Program-made: the position numbers and the translations under genes
The notes under the pieces: generated by a model
Seen by the model: only the letters and a program-made list of their open reading frames with translations
Database searches by the model: none
What the model was told of the DNA's origin: nothing
Part shown: in pieces, positions 51,972-60,788 of the stretch
Numbering within the stretch: position 1 is the first letter of the stretch
Layout of the letters: each line of letters opens with the position of its first letter
Origin: DATLLJ01 sp035537875
GTDB lineage: Bacteria > Acidobacteriota > Vicinamibacteria > Vicinamibacterales > CAVVIG01
Direction: 5' to 3'
Length of the DNA: 64,000 nt
Assembly (NCBI GenBank): GCA_035537875.1
Contig: DATLLJ010000009.1
Coordinates: 1-64,000 of the forward strand

Positions 51972-53594
51972 TCAACGGTTGGCTGGAATCGACCTCACAG
52001 TACCTTTTTGGCTGGCCACCCTGAACCGCCACCGCCAAGTGGCGAGCCGGCGAGCGTGCCGCCTGAGACGCCGCCACGCCGGGAGAATGGTCGTGATGCT
52101 CAGAGCGGTGCCGCCAATGCTCAAAGCTATGACAATGATGTCCCACAGCGGACGCCGGAAGTAGATCGCGGGGAAATCCAGGCTGTGGAATCCCTGGTAC
52201 AGCCATCGCCTGAGTCGGGTGACGGCCACCGAGCGCTGGACCACGCCGCCACGTTCTGGATCGAGATACAACCAGGTGCCGTGCTCGTCCGCGTAGCGCA
52301 CCCGAAGGACCGGTAGCGGACGCGAGCCGCGGGAGTCGTAGTAGTAACCGTCATACTCGTCCAGCCAGACCGCGTCCTGTACCGTCACCCCCGGCATGGC
52401 TGCCCGCGCGATCTCGGCCATCTCGTCGCGAGGAAAAGCCGTCAGCGTTCCACGTTCCGGACGAACCGCGGAGACATACAGATGTTCGAGCCTGGGCAAA
52501 GGCGACCGGGGCAGCAGGCCGGCGTGCATCCACACGGTGGCTTCGCCGGTCGATGGCGCACGATACGCCACCCAGAACGGCTCGCCGCGAAACTGCAGAA
52601 CCTCGAGCTCCTTCGGCACGAAGGACTGCTCGATGCCAGCGAGCGCTGCGCGCATGCTCTCGAGCGTCAGCAGCTCGACGCGCAGCGGTCCGCCGGTCGA
52701 AGCCTCGCGCTGCTCGCGGGTCATCGCCGGCGATGAAAACCAGTTGAACGGCCCCATCGACAGGAGTCCGCTGTAGGTCCACGTCAGCGTCACGGCGCCA
52801 AACAGCAGCCCGGCGTAATGATGCCACTTCATCCATCCAGCGTAGGGGCTGGCATGGCGCACGCGCTTCAAACGAAAGCGGCTGGTCGGCGAGAACCGCC
52901 ACAGGCCCCAGACGATCCCGGACACACACATGACGCATCCGATGAGCGAAGACCAGACGACGAACTCGAACCAGACCTGACCGTTGCGCCGAAACGGCGT
53001 GAAGTAGACCCAGTGCAGCACGGGTCCCAGATATCCCCAGAATCGCTCGCGCGCGGTCGTTCGCAACACGACGTCGCCGGTGACCTCGGATACGTACAAT
53101 CTCGTCGCTTCCTCATCGTCCAGGGCGAAGCGGTGCATCGGCATGACCGCGCCCGATTGCAGCGTCCACTGATCGGGTTCCGTCAGATACGTCTCGTACC
53201 GCACCGCCCCGGAGTACCCGGGGGCGTAGCGGCGCGCAACGGCCTCCGCCTGTTGTCGGTCCACGCCTTCGAAGAAGTCCCCGGTGTCAGCGAAAACGAT
53301 CGTCTGCGAGCGACCGCGGCCGAACCGGTACACGGGTCTTCCCTGCTCCATGCCCACTTGCACGCTATCGGCGGTCAAGCCGAGGCTGTCGGCAGCCTGC
53401 GCCGGAGTCAATTTCACGTTCGTCAGATCGAGCGCCGGCGCGCGGGCAAGGCGTTCCTCGTTCGCCAGGCCAGGCATCCGCGCGTACATCATCACGACAC
53501 CCGAGACGAACCAGGCCGTGAACAGCAGGCAGCCGGCGATGCCGAGCCAGCGGTGCACGTAGACCAGCACCTTCCGCCAATCGAGCAGCCACAC
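51972..53594 (-). CDS. PepSY-associated transmembrane protein
   Basis: 540 residues from a GTG with a GGAGG site. First span about 13-36 (YVHRWLGIAGCLLFTAWFVSG). A PepSY-like region follows (LTPAQAADSLGLTADSVQVG), then HWVYF and a span around FVVWSSLIGCVMCVSGIVWGL. MKWHHYAGLLFGAVTLTWTYSG is the third, with a final span near IIVIALSIGG. Conserved His before the spans (HRW, HWV, WHHYAG) suggest haem or metal handling, as in siderophore-reductase-like members. Its upstream region holds a palindrome, possibly an operator. Confidence 0.85.
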   Translation of the reverse strand: MWLLDWRKVLVYVHRWLGIAGCLLFTAWFVSGVVMMYARMPGLANEERLARAPALDLTNVKLTPAQAADSLGLTADSVQVGMEQGRPVYRFGRGRSQTIVFADTGDFFEGVDRQQAEAVARRYAPGYSGAVRYETYLTEPDQWTLQSGAVMPMHRFALDDEEATRLYVSEVTGDVVLRTTARERFWGYLGPVLHWVYFTPFRRNGQVWFEFVVWSSLIGCVMCVSGIVWGLWRFSPTSRFRLKRVRHASPYAGWMKWHHYAGLLFGAVTLTWTYSGLLSMGPFNWFSSPAMTREQREASTGGPLRVELLTLESMRAALAGIEQSFVPKELEVLQFRGEPFWVAYRAPSTGEATVWMHAGLLPRSPLPRLEHLYVSAVRPERGTLTAFPRDEMAEIARAAMPGVTVQDAVWLDEYDGYYYDSRGSRPLPVLRVRYADEHGTWLYLDPERGGVVQRSVAVTRLRRWLYQGFHSLDFPAIYFRRPLWDIIVIALSIGGTALSITTILPAWRRLRRHARRLATWRWRFRVASQKGTVRSIPANR

Positions 53595-53906
53595 GTCAGC
53601 ACGCCTCCTTTACACCACTGCGCGACACGCGTCGTGTCGACACTCTACGAAGGAACCTCGAGGGGCTCAACTGAAGTTTTCGTGAAGCGATGTTCTGGAC
53701 CAGCTGTCCGGACACTATGGACCAGTAAGGTCTAGGAACGTCACACTCTGTCGGTCCGCCCTGGTCCGTTTTGTAACAGACTCACATCATTTTTGGAGCC
53801 GCTCCTCGTCCAGTAGTAGCGGTTAACACGTTCGTATGCAATGAGTTAATTGATTGGAGCCGCAGACAACGCGCTTTGGTTGGAAGGTTGCAATAGGGAT
53901 GAGACA
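53595..53906. other. 312-base intergenic region with a palindrome and short repeats
   Basis: CGACACG (53623-53629) and CGTGTCG (53633-53639) form a perfect 17-base palindrome with a three-base centre, 29 bases before the PepSY GTG, suitable for a dimeric repressor. Further on TGGACCAG occurs twice (53696 and 53718) and TTGGAGCCGC twice (about 53793 and 53854). Promoters for both divergent genes must lie here. No gene is convincing. Confidence 0.5.
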
Positions 53907-55448
53907 GTGACGACCGTCCTCGCTGTCGAACCCGATCCGCGACTGGCCGCAAGGGTGCGCCAGGTCGTCTGCGACATGGTCCGCGCCGAACTGAAGATCG
54001 TTCAGTCGATCGAGTTGGCGATTGAGGCCCTTCACACGGCGGCCCCGGACCTGATCCTGCTTCCGGCCCTGGTCTCCCCGACCGACGAAGCGCGGCTGGT
54101 GGATCTTCTACGGACGCTGCCTGGGTGCTCTCACATCGAGATGCTCATTACGCCAGCCTTCGAGGAGGAGCCAGAGACCGTTACGCCGCGAGGCTGGCGT
54201 CGTTGGGGGGCTCGCCGAGCCGTCAACAGTTCCCGTGGCGTAGATGAGCGGCGGCTGTTCGCCGAGCGGCTCGGTTGGTCGCTCGTCCGCGCACGACAGC
54301 AGAAGGAGCTCGTCCAGAACGCCGTTGCGAGCGCCGCTGCCGAGCCGTCGCAGGCACAGTCCGAATCGTTCGAAGCCCAGACCGAGACGACCGCATTGGT
54401 ACGCGTGTCTCCTGCGACTGTCGCAGGCCCGCCCGAGACGCCGATCGGCTCCGACCTCTGCGTGCCTTCCCCATCGATTATTCGTGCGTTGGACAAGAAC
54501 CGCCGCGCCAACCCACGGTTTCTGGCGAGTGAACTGCGTGGCTTGCGCGAAGCTCGAATCAAATTTGGGCCGCAGGTTTCTCTGCTGGACGTGTCGAGCG
54601 GTGGAGCGCTGATCGAAACTGACACTCGACTTCAGCCCGACTCAGAGGACGTATTGGAGCTGGTCGGCAATCTGCACCGGGCCGTACCGTTTCGGGTCGT
54701 CCGGAGTCAGGCCACCATCGTCGGCGGTTCGCTGCGGTATCGAGGGGCCTGCGCCTTCGCGCAATCGATCGACCTTGCCGATCTTCTCGAGACGCGGTCG
54801 GCGGAATCGAACCCCACGGCCGCCATTCCTCTTCCGCACGAGACCGACGAGGTCCTCGAGCTGCTGGAACGCCAGCTCCCCTCGCTTCGACGCGAGCACC
54901 TGACACAGCTTCTGAACTCGCTGCGCTCGGGCCGGCCACCGGCGACGGCTCTCGAGCGGGAAGCGCTCGATTTGATCAGCATCGCGCTTTCGGCGTTGAA
55001 GCCCAGTATCGCCGTGTCAGCTGCAGAACCAGTCATCAATCCACCGGCCGAGGACAACGACGCGGCGCGCTCGAACATCGACGACGCTGGCGATCCGTCC
55101 GACCGCCGACAGCACCTGCGCGTCTATGGGCCTTTCGACGGGCTTCGTCTTGGCGCGATCGAAACCCCCGTCACCATCCGGGACCTCAGCGAGGGCGGAT
55201 GCTTCGTCGACTCGCTCATCGACACACAACCGGGACGCCGCCTCTCGATAGGATTGCTGGTGCCTGGCGAAGACTGGATTACGACGACGGGCGAAGTCGT
55301 CCGGGGCCAGCCCGACTTCGGATTCGCAGTGCGATTCGTCGACATGCCCGAGGATGTGCGGAAGCGCGTGGCGCGTGTCGTCGCCTCACGGAATCGTTCC
55401 GAGGCCACGTCTCACGAGCACGATCTGGCGTTCGTGACGGCCCGATGA
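53907..55448 (+). CDS. Pseudo-receiver protein with two PilZ domains
   Basis: 513 residues from a GTG at 53907; an earlier TTG would add a non-conserved end. Residues 1-85 look like a response-regulator receiver (VLAVEPDPRLAARV, APDLILLPALVSP), but the phospho-acceptor Asp is replaced by Pro (P53). Two PilZ-like segments follow. NRRANPRFLA with DVSSGGALIETD comes first. DRRQHLRVYGPFDG with DLSEGGCFVDS comes second, near residues 395-450. Both have the arginine and D-x-S-x-G elements used to bind cyclic-di-GMP. Probably a cytoplasmic effector of that messenger. Confidence 0.8.
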   Translation: MTTVLAVEPDPRLAARVRQVVCDMVRAELKIVQSIELAIEALHTAAPDLILLPALVSPTDEARLVDLLRTLPGCSHIEMLITPAFEEEPETVTPRGWRRWGARRAVNSSRGVDERRLFAERLGWSLVRARQQKELVQNAVASAAAEPSQAQSESFEAQTETTALVRVSPATVAGPPETPIGSDLCVPSPSIIRALDKNRRANPRFLASELRGLREARIKFGPQVSLLDVSSGGALIETDTRLQPDSEDVLELVGNLHRAVPFRVVRSQATIVGGSLRYRGACAFAQSIDLADLLETRSAESNPTAAIPLPHETDEVLELLERQLPSLRREHLTQLLNSLRSGRPPATALEREALDLISIALSALKPSIAVSAAEPVINPPAEDNDAARSNIDDAGDPSDRRQHLRVYGPFDGLRLGAIETPVTIRDLSEGGCFVDSLIDTQPGRRLSIGLLVPGEDWITTTGEVVRGQPDFGFAVRFVDMPEDVRKRVARVVASRNRSEATSHEHDLAFVTAR

Positions 55449-55455
55449 CAGCCGT

Positions 55456-55980
55456 TTAGGTGAAGGGAAGATCCGCGGCGTCCGAGCTGCCCCAACGCGC
55501 CGGGTTCTCCAATTCCAGCAGGAAACGCTTGCGGTCCAGGCCGCCGCCGTAACCCGTCAGGCTTCCGTCGCTTCCGATCACGCGGTGGCATGGCACCACG
55601 ATGCTGACCGGGTTGCGCCCGTTGGCTAGACCCACGGCCCGAACGGCAGCCCCGTTGCCAATCGCCTCGGCTACCTGCGCGTAGGTGCGCGTCTCGCCGT
55701 AAGGGATGGTCATCAGGTAATCCCAGACCCGCCGCTGGAACGGCGTCCCGCCCGCCAAGACCCGGATCGAAAACTGCGTGCGTTCGCGGTCGAAGTATTC
55801 GCGCAGCTCTCCGGCGGCGGCCTCGAACCCTGCTCCTGAGGGAGACCGCGACCCGAACATCACCCTGCGCGGAACGGCCGAATCGCGCTCCATATAGAGT
55901 CCGCACAGCAGCCCGTCCGTGTTCACGAGGGTCAGCCTTCCCAACGGTGAGTCCAGAAAGAAATGGTTGATCATCGGCAT
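55456..55980 (-). CDS. ogt: Methylated-DNA-protein-cysteine methyltransferase
   Basis: 174 residues from the ATG at 55980; 55974 is also possible. The acceptor cysteine is C131 in IVVPCHRVIG, with the helix-turn-helix TYAQVAEAIGNGAAVRAVGLANGRNP (shown in pieces: TYAQVAEAIG, AVRAVGLANG) before it. It repairs O6-alkylguanine by suicidal transfer. No Ada-type N-terminal domain. Diverges from the YceI gene over 40 bases, and its last bases lie eight from the PilZ gene end. Confidence 0.92.
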   Translation of the reverse strand: MPMINHFFLDSPLGRLTLVNTDGLLCGLYMERDSAVPRRVMFGSRSPSGAGFEAAAGELREYFDRERTQFSIRVLAGGTPFQRRVWDYLMTIPYGETRTYAQVAEAIGNGAAVRAVGLANGRNPVSIVVPCHRVIGSDGSLTGYGGGLDRKRFLLELENPARWGSSDAADLPFT

Positions 55981-56020
55981 CGTCAACAATATTCTCCCAG
56001 TTCTGACAAAGGAGCGCATC

Positions 56021-56554
56021 GTGAACACGACGACCCGGACCTATCGCATCGACAAATCACACTCGGAGGCGGTCTTCCAGGTACGACATCTCATCTCCAA
56101 GGTAACGGGCCGGTTCTCGGACTTCGAGGGGACACTGACATTCGACGATGCCAATCCTGATCTGTCGTCGGTCGCGTTCACCATCAAGGCGTCGAGCCTC
56201 GACACCAACGAGCCGGATCGGGACAAACACCTGCGCTCGGGCGATTTCTTCGACGTCGAGCGGTTCGGGACGATCACCTTCCGCAGTACCGGTGTGGTCA
56301 AGAAGAGCGACGTGTTGTTCGACGTGACCGGCGATTTGACCATTCGGGACGTCACCAAAACGGTGACCATCCCGGTGACGTTTCTGGGCAAAGCGAAGGA
56401 TCCGTGGGGCAACGAGCGGGTCGGGTTCGAGACCGAGTACACGCTCAGCCGGAAGGAGTTCGGCCTCAATTGGAACGCTGCGCTCGAGGGCGGCGGGTTC
56501 CTCGTCGGTGACGAGGTCAAGACGAGCTTGTCGGTTCAAGCTGTGCCGCAATAG
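56021..56554 (+). CDS. YceI-like lipid-binding protein
   Basis: 177 residues from the GTG at 56021, with AAAGGAG just upstream. The lipocalin-like YceI barrel is shown by YRIDKSHSEAVFQVRHLISKVTGRF (in pieces), GTLTFDDANPD, DLTIRDVTKTVTIPVTFLG and the final strand KTSLSVQAV. Members bind isoprenoids or amphiphiles. No signal peptide is visible, which is unusual for the family and suggests a cytoplasmic form. Confidence 0.88.
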   Translation: MNTTTRTYRIDKSHSEAVFQVRHLISKVTGRFSDFEGTLTFDDANPDLSSVAFTIKASSLDTNEPDRDKHLRSGDFFDVERFGTITFRSTGVVKKSDVLFDVTGDLTIRDVTKTVTIPVTFLGKAKDPWGNERVGFETEYTLSRKEFGLNWNAALEGGGFLVGDEVKTSLSVQAVPQ

Positions 56555-56650
56555 CTCGACCGATCTCAATCGGTTGAGCCGGCTCGGCTTTCTTGTTGAC
56601 GACGTGAGCGTCTTGTAGGAGAGTCGACCGGTTCAATCATCGCGTCATTC

Positions 56651-58723
56651 GTGACTGGCTCATCACGCGCGACTCTCTTCCTGCGATCAGGCAACGTCGG
56701 GGCAATCGCACTTGTCACCGCCGCGGCTTACTTCGCAGGCGCTCTCGTCGGCCTCGAGATGAGGCTCCCCTCGGCAACACCCTCCATCCTCTGGCCGCCG
56801 AATGCCATTCTCACCGCTCTGATGCTCTTCGTGCCGGTCTCGCGCTGGTGGAGCGTTCTTCTCGGCGGCGCGGTCGCACATTTCGCGGCCGAGCTCGGAA
56901 TATGGTCGCCGGGGTTGGTCACGTTCCTCTACGTGACCAATGCCGGCGAAGCTCTTCTGGCAGCGGGTCTCATTCGATACCTGACGGATCAACCTTCGAG
57001 GTTCGACACCCTCCGAGAGGTCTTCGTCTTCGTCATCGTCGGCGGTTTCGTCGCGCCATTCATCTCGACCTTCTTTGACGCCGGCGGCGTGTGGCTGTTC
57101 AACGGCGAGGACTACTGGACCGTCTGGACGCAGAGATTCCCGTCGAACGTCCTCGCGCAGCTCGCGGTCGTTCCAGCCGTCGCAGGATTGCTCAACTGCG
57201 ACTATGCCCCCGGTACATGGCCGCGACGCCGCTGGCTCGACGCCATCGGCATCGCCAGCGGACTTCTTCTGGTTGCCGCCGTCGTTTCCAGCGACATGGG
57301 GAGGATCGGTCTTTCGCGCGCTCCGCTCGCTCCGTTCATCCCGCTGCTCCTGTGGTCGGCCGTTCGGTTCGGCGCCGCAGGTGTCTCGGTTTCCGTGTTC
57401 GCAACCACGCTCCTTGCCGTCGAAAGCACCGCGATCGGCGAAGGCCTTCTCCAGGCCGTGGCCCAGGAAGATCAGCGAATCCTGCTCCAGTTGTTTCTGA
57501 TTGCCTCAACGGTTCCCCTGCTGTGCGTGGGCGCGCTCGTCGAGGAACGTCAAAGTGCGGTGGCAGCGCTGCGGGCCAGCGACGTTTTGAAATCGACGAT
57601 TCTGGCTTCCATTCCGAGTCTGGTCGCCGTCGTCAGCCGGGACGGCCGAGTCGTCGCCGTCAACGAAAGCTGGCTTCGCTTCGTCGGCAAGGACGTCGTG
57701 CCCGGCGCACCGTACATGGACGTGTGGGCCAACCTGGCTGCGAAGGGCTCGGCGTCTGCCCGGTCCGTTTATGACGGTATCGCTGCCGTTCTCGACGGCT
57801 CTCGCGCCAGTTTCAATCTCGAATACCCCTGCGAGGTCCGAGGTGGCGAGCAGTGGTGGACCGTGTCGGTGGTGCCCCTGAAGGGTGCTGATGGCGGGGC
57901 CGTTGTCACCCATACCGACATCACACGACGGAAGAGGGTGGAAGTCGAGCTCCAACGGAGCCGCGATGAGCTCGCTCACGTCACGCGCGTCTGGGTGATG
58001 GGGGAACTCACCGCCTCGCTGTCGCATCAATTGAACCAGCCCTTGACCGGCATCGTGGGAAACGCTCACGCCGGCATTCGTTTCCTCGATGCGAACCCTG
58101 CCAACGTCGTCGAGGTGCGCCAGATATTGTCCGACGTCATCTCCGACGCCGAACGCGCGGCGGAGGTCACTCGCGCGGTTCGCAGCATGCTGCGCAAGGA
58201 CGCCGGTGATCACGAGCTCCTGGATCTCAACGACATCGTGCGTGACATGGTGGCGCTCCTGACCAGCGAAGCGATCATCCGCAACGTGTCGCTGCAGCTG
58301 GAGCTGGCGCCGGCTCTCCCGCTCGTTCGCGGCGAGCGTGTGCAGCTTCATCAGGTCGTGCTGAATCTCATGATGAACGCGATCGACGCGGTGACCGGGC
58401 TTCCGGACGCCACCACACGCATCGTCAGCGTCGTCACGGCGCCGCTGAATGGAAGCGGCGTCCAGGTGTCGGTGATCGACAGCGGCAGCGGGTTGCCCCG
58501 AGGAGCCGAGGACCAAATCTTCGAACCACTCTTCACGACGAAGCCGTCCGGCATGGGCATGGGGCTGCCCATCGCACGCGCGATTGCCGAGTCGCACGGC
58601 GGCACAATCCACGCGAGCAACTCCTCTTCGGGCGGCGCCGTTTTCCACCTCACGCTTCCTCTGTCCCTCGAGCCGATCTCTGCTGGATCCACGATATCGA
58701 TGAAAGGGCCGGCAGTCGGGTAG
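56651..58723 (+). CDS. Sensor histidine kinase with MASE1 domain
   Basis: 690 residues. The N-terminal MASE1-type region (about 15-295) has eight or so spans with LPSATPSILWPPNAI and GEALLAAGLIRYL. A PAS domain (about 305-425) follows, then the H-box ELTASLSHQLNQPLTG with H459 and an ATPase domain with NLMMNAIDAV, DSGSGLPRG and GMGMGLPIARAIAESHGG. The H-box wording is FixL-like. The regulator encoded 118 bases downstream is FixJ-like, so the two are a likely pair. The signal is unknown. GTG start without a clear ribosome site. Confidence 0.88.
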   Translation: MTGSSRATLFLRSGNVGAIALVTAAAYFAGALVGLEMRLPSATPSILWPPNAILTALMLFVPVSRWWSVLLGGAVAHFAAELGIWSPGLVTFLYVTNAGEALLAAGLIRYLTDQPSRFDTLREVFVFVIVGGFVAPFISTFFDAGGVWLFNGEDYWTVWTQRFPSNVLAQLAVVPAVAGLLNCDYAPGTWPRRRWLDAIGIASGLLLVAAVVSSDMGRIGLSRAPLAPFIPLLLWSAVRFGAAGVSVSVFATTLLAVESTAIGEGLLQAVAQEDQRILLQLFLIASTVPLLCVGALVEERQSAVAALRASDVLKSTILASIPSLVAVVSRDGRVVAVNESWLRFVGKDVVPGAPYMDVWANLAAKGSASARSVYDGIAAVLDGSRASFNLEYPCEVRGGEQWWTVSVVPLKGADGGAVVTHTDITRRKRVEVELQRSRDELAHVTRVWVMGELTASLSHQLNQPLTGIVGNAHAGIRFLDANPANVVEVRQILSDVISDAERAAEVTRAVRSMLRKDAGDHELLDLNDIVRDMVALLTSEAIIRNVSLQLELAPALPLVRGERVQLHQVVLNLMMNAIDAVTGLPDATTRIVSVVTAPLNGSGVQVSVIDSGSGLPRGAEDQIFEPLFTTKPSGMGMGLPIARAIAESHGGTIHASNSSSGGAVFHLTLPLSLEPISAGSTISMKGPAVG

Positions 58724-58841
58724 GGTTCTCCGACCACCCTTCGCCAGGCGCCTTTTGCGGAGCGTCGACACCGCACAAATTTCCTGTGCAATCGCTGAAA
58801 CGGAAGGATTCAGGCGGCGTAATAGTGGGAAGGCATGAACA

Positions 58842-59507
58842 GTGGAGGGTATGACCTTACCGGTCCCAACGGTCTTCGTCGTTGACGACGACGCTTCGGT
58901 TCGGCGGGCCCTGACGAGACTGTTTAGCTCGGTGGGGCTTCGCGTCGAGACGTTCGCGGGTGCCGCCGACTTCATTGCGCGCGGTGCCGGCAATGAGCAC
59001 GGCTGTCTCCTGCTGGACATCAAGATGCCGACGACGAGCGGTCTCGAGCTGCAGCAGCAGCTCGAGACGGCCGGCGTCGCGATGCCGGTCATCTTCCTGT
59101 CGGCGCACGCCGATGTTCCCGTCACCGTGCGTGCGATGAAGAAAGGGGCGCTCGAAGTCTTTACCAAGCCCTTTCAGGCCGACGCCTTGCTGGCTGCCGT
59201 GCACCGCGCGATCGCGGTGGACGCCGTACGCCGGCGCGAGCGCACCGAGTATGAGATGCTCCGCCAACGCTACGAGAGGCTGACGCCCCGCGAGCAGACG
59301 GTCATGACGAAAGTCGTAACGGGGTTGTTGAACAAGCAAGTGGCCGGGCTCATGGGCACCTCCGAAAAGACTGTCAAAGTGCACCGCGCTCGAGTCATGG
59401 CCAAGATGGAAGCGTCTTCTCTTCCCGAACTGGTCCGAATGGCCGACCGCCTTGGCCTCTCGCCCGGTTCACCGAACACGCCCGAGGGGGTGCCGAAGGT
59501 CCAATAG
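58842..59507 (+). CDS. FixJ-like response regulator
   Basis: 221 residues: receiver (5-125) with the acidic pair near 15-17, phospho-acceptor D59 in LLLDIKMPT and K109 in FTKPFQ, then a LuxR-type helix-turn-helix (about 146-205, LTPREQTVMTKVVTG, SEKTVKVHRARVMAKM). It would activate genes after phosphorylation, probably by the MASE1 kinase upstream. The GTG at 58842 has GGAAGG eight bases upstream; an ATG nine bases later is an alternative. The tail GVPKVQ also occurs in a remnant at 63.4 kb. Confidence 0.92.
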   Translation: MEGMTLPVPTVFVVDDDASVRRALTRLFSSVGLRVETFAGAADFIARGAGNEHGCLLLDIKMPTTSGLELQQQLETAGVAMPVIFLSAHADVPVTVRAMKKGALEVFTKPFQADALLAAVHRAIAVDAVRRRERTEYEMLRQRYERLTPREQTVMTKVVTGLLNKQVAGLMGTSEKTVKVHRARVMAKMEASSLPELVRMADRLGLSPGSPNTPEGVPKVQ

Positions 59508-59618
59508 CCCACGCATTGGGCTCGGCAGTACCCTCCACTCAATTCCGATCTGGTGGCAGAGTTGACTCGTGACCCGCGTCCCTGCTCGCGAAGCGCGGGC
59601 GACTGGTGAAGCGGGGTA

Positions 59619-59633
59619 GAAGAGGGCCTCTTC
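59619..59633. promoter_or_regulatory. Short palindrome before the soluble kinase gene
   Basis: GAAGAGG and CCTCTTC flank one central base, 20 bases before the ATG at 59653. It could be an operator or a hairpin in the leader. No independent support. Confidence 0.35.
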
Positions 59634-59652
59634 GTCGCCTGAGAGTCGCGCG

Positions 59653-60738
59653 ATGGCATCACCAACTATCGTCTCCTGTTCCCTCGACGCGTTCCCGTGC
59701 GCCGCTGCGACTGCCGACTCGCGCCTGCGCATTCTCGCGGCGAATGACGCCTTCGTTGGGCAGTGGAAAGCATTGGGTGCCGATCCCCAGGTTCTTTCCG
59801 GCACACCCTTGACAACGTTGTATCCCCCGGAGCAGCGAATCCAGCTGCAGAGCGAGCTGTGGCGATACACGGCGCGTCCCGCTCGAAGAATTTCGATGAC
59901 CCTGACCGCCCCTCGAGCCGTCCTCGACCTGACACCCATCCGGTCGGATGACGGCGCCTGCTGGCTCGTGGTACTGCGGGCAGGCCTCCCGGCTCAGGAA
60001 CCCTCCTCGAACCGCATGGCGATTGCCGCCCTCGCCCACGATCTGAAGATGCCCGTTCAGGCCGTGCTGGGGTGGGTATCGCTGTTGAGACGCAAACCGG
60101 TGGACCCCGCGAGACTGGACGAGGTGCTGAGGATATTGGAGCGCAACGCTCTTCTCGAAGCAGACATGCTGAACGAATTGCTCGAGGTCACGCGGTCGGC
60201 CGACGGCGCCCACTCGCCGCGACCGTCCCGCGTGAACATCGACGAGGTGTTCCGCTCGACGATCGACGGGCTGCGTCCGCTCGCCGAGGAATCCGGAATC
60301 CAGCTGCATCTCCGCGGACGCGCCAGTCACGCGCTCGTCTCGGGCAACGCCAGGGACTTCACCCGGATCGTGGGCAACCTGATCGCAAATGCCATCAAGT
60401 TCAGCGAAGCAGGCGGCACGGTCGAATGTGAAATCGTTGCCGAGGACGGTTGGGTCCGTCTCGTGGTGCGCGATCAGGGGCGCGGGATCAGCGCGGGGTT
60501 TCTACCGCACGTCTTCGACTCGTTCAGGCGGGAAGGGCGGACGGAAATGAGCACGCCCGAAGGCCTCGGCATCGGGCTCACAGCCGTTCGCCACCTCGTT
60601 CAGCGTTGCGGTGGCACCGTCCGCGCGGAGAGCGAAGGAAAGGGGCGCGGCTCCACGTTTACGGTCAAGCTTCCCTGTATCAGTCCGCGAGCCGAGCGAG
60701 CGGCCATGTCAACTCGTTCGGTCGCCGACGGCCGGTAG
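59653..60738 (+). CDS. Soluble PAS histidine kinase
   Basis: 361 residues without spans. A short PAS-like part (about 15-110, DSRLRILAANDAFVGQW) is followed by the H-box IAALAHDLKMPVQAVLGW with H129 and a HATPase with NLIANAIKFSEAGG, DQGRGISAGF and GLGIGLTAVRHLVQRCGG. The partner regulator is not adjacent; the FixJ-like protein upstream is one candidate. The C-terminal 20 residues are polar and unconserved. Confidence 0.87.
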   Translation: MASPTIVSCSLDAFPCAAATADSRLRILAANDAFVGQWKALGADPQVLSGTPLTTLYPPEQRIQLQSELWRYTARPARRISMTLTAPRAVLDLTPIRSDDGACWLVVLRAGLPAQEPSSNRMAIAALAHDLKMPVQAVLGWVSLLRRKPVDPARLDEVLRILERNALLEADMLNELLEVTRSADGAHSPRPSRVNIDEVFRSTIDGLRPLAEESGIQLHLRGRASHALVSGNARDFTRIVGNLIANAIKFSEAGGTVECEIVAEDGWVRLVVRDQGRGISAGFLPHVFDSFRREGRTEMSTPEGLGIGLTAVRHLVQRCGGTVRAESEGKGRGSTFTVKLPCISPRAERAAMSTRSVADGR

Positions 60739-60788
60739 GCTCGGGCTCGAGTACTGTCGAGACTGAGTACCGTCGAGATACCGATTCC

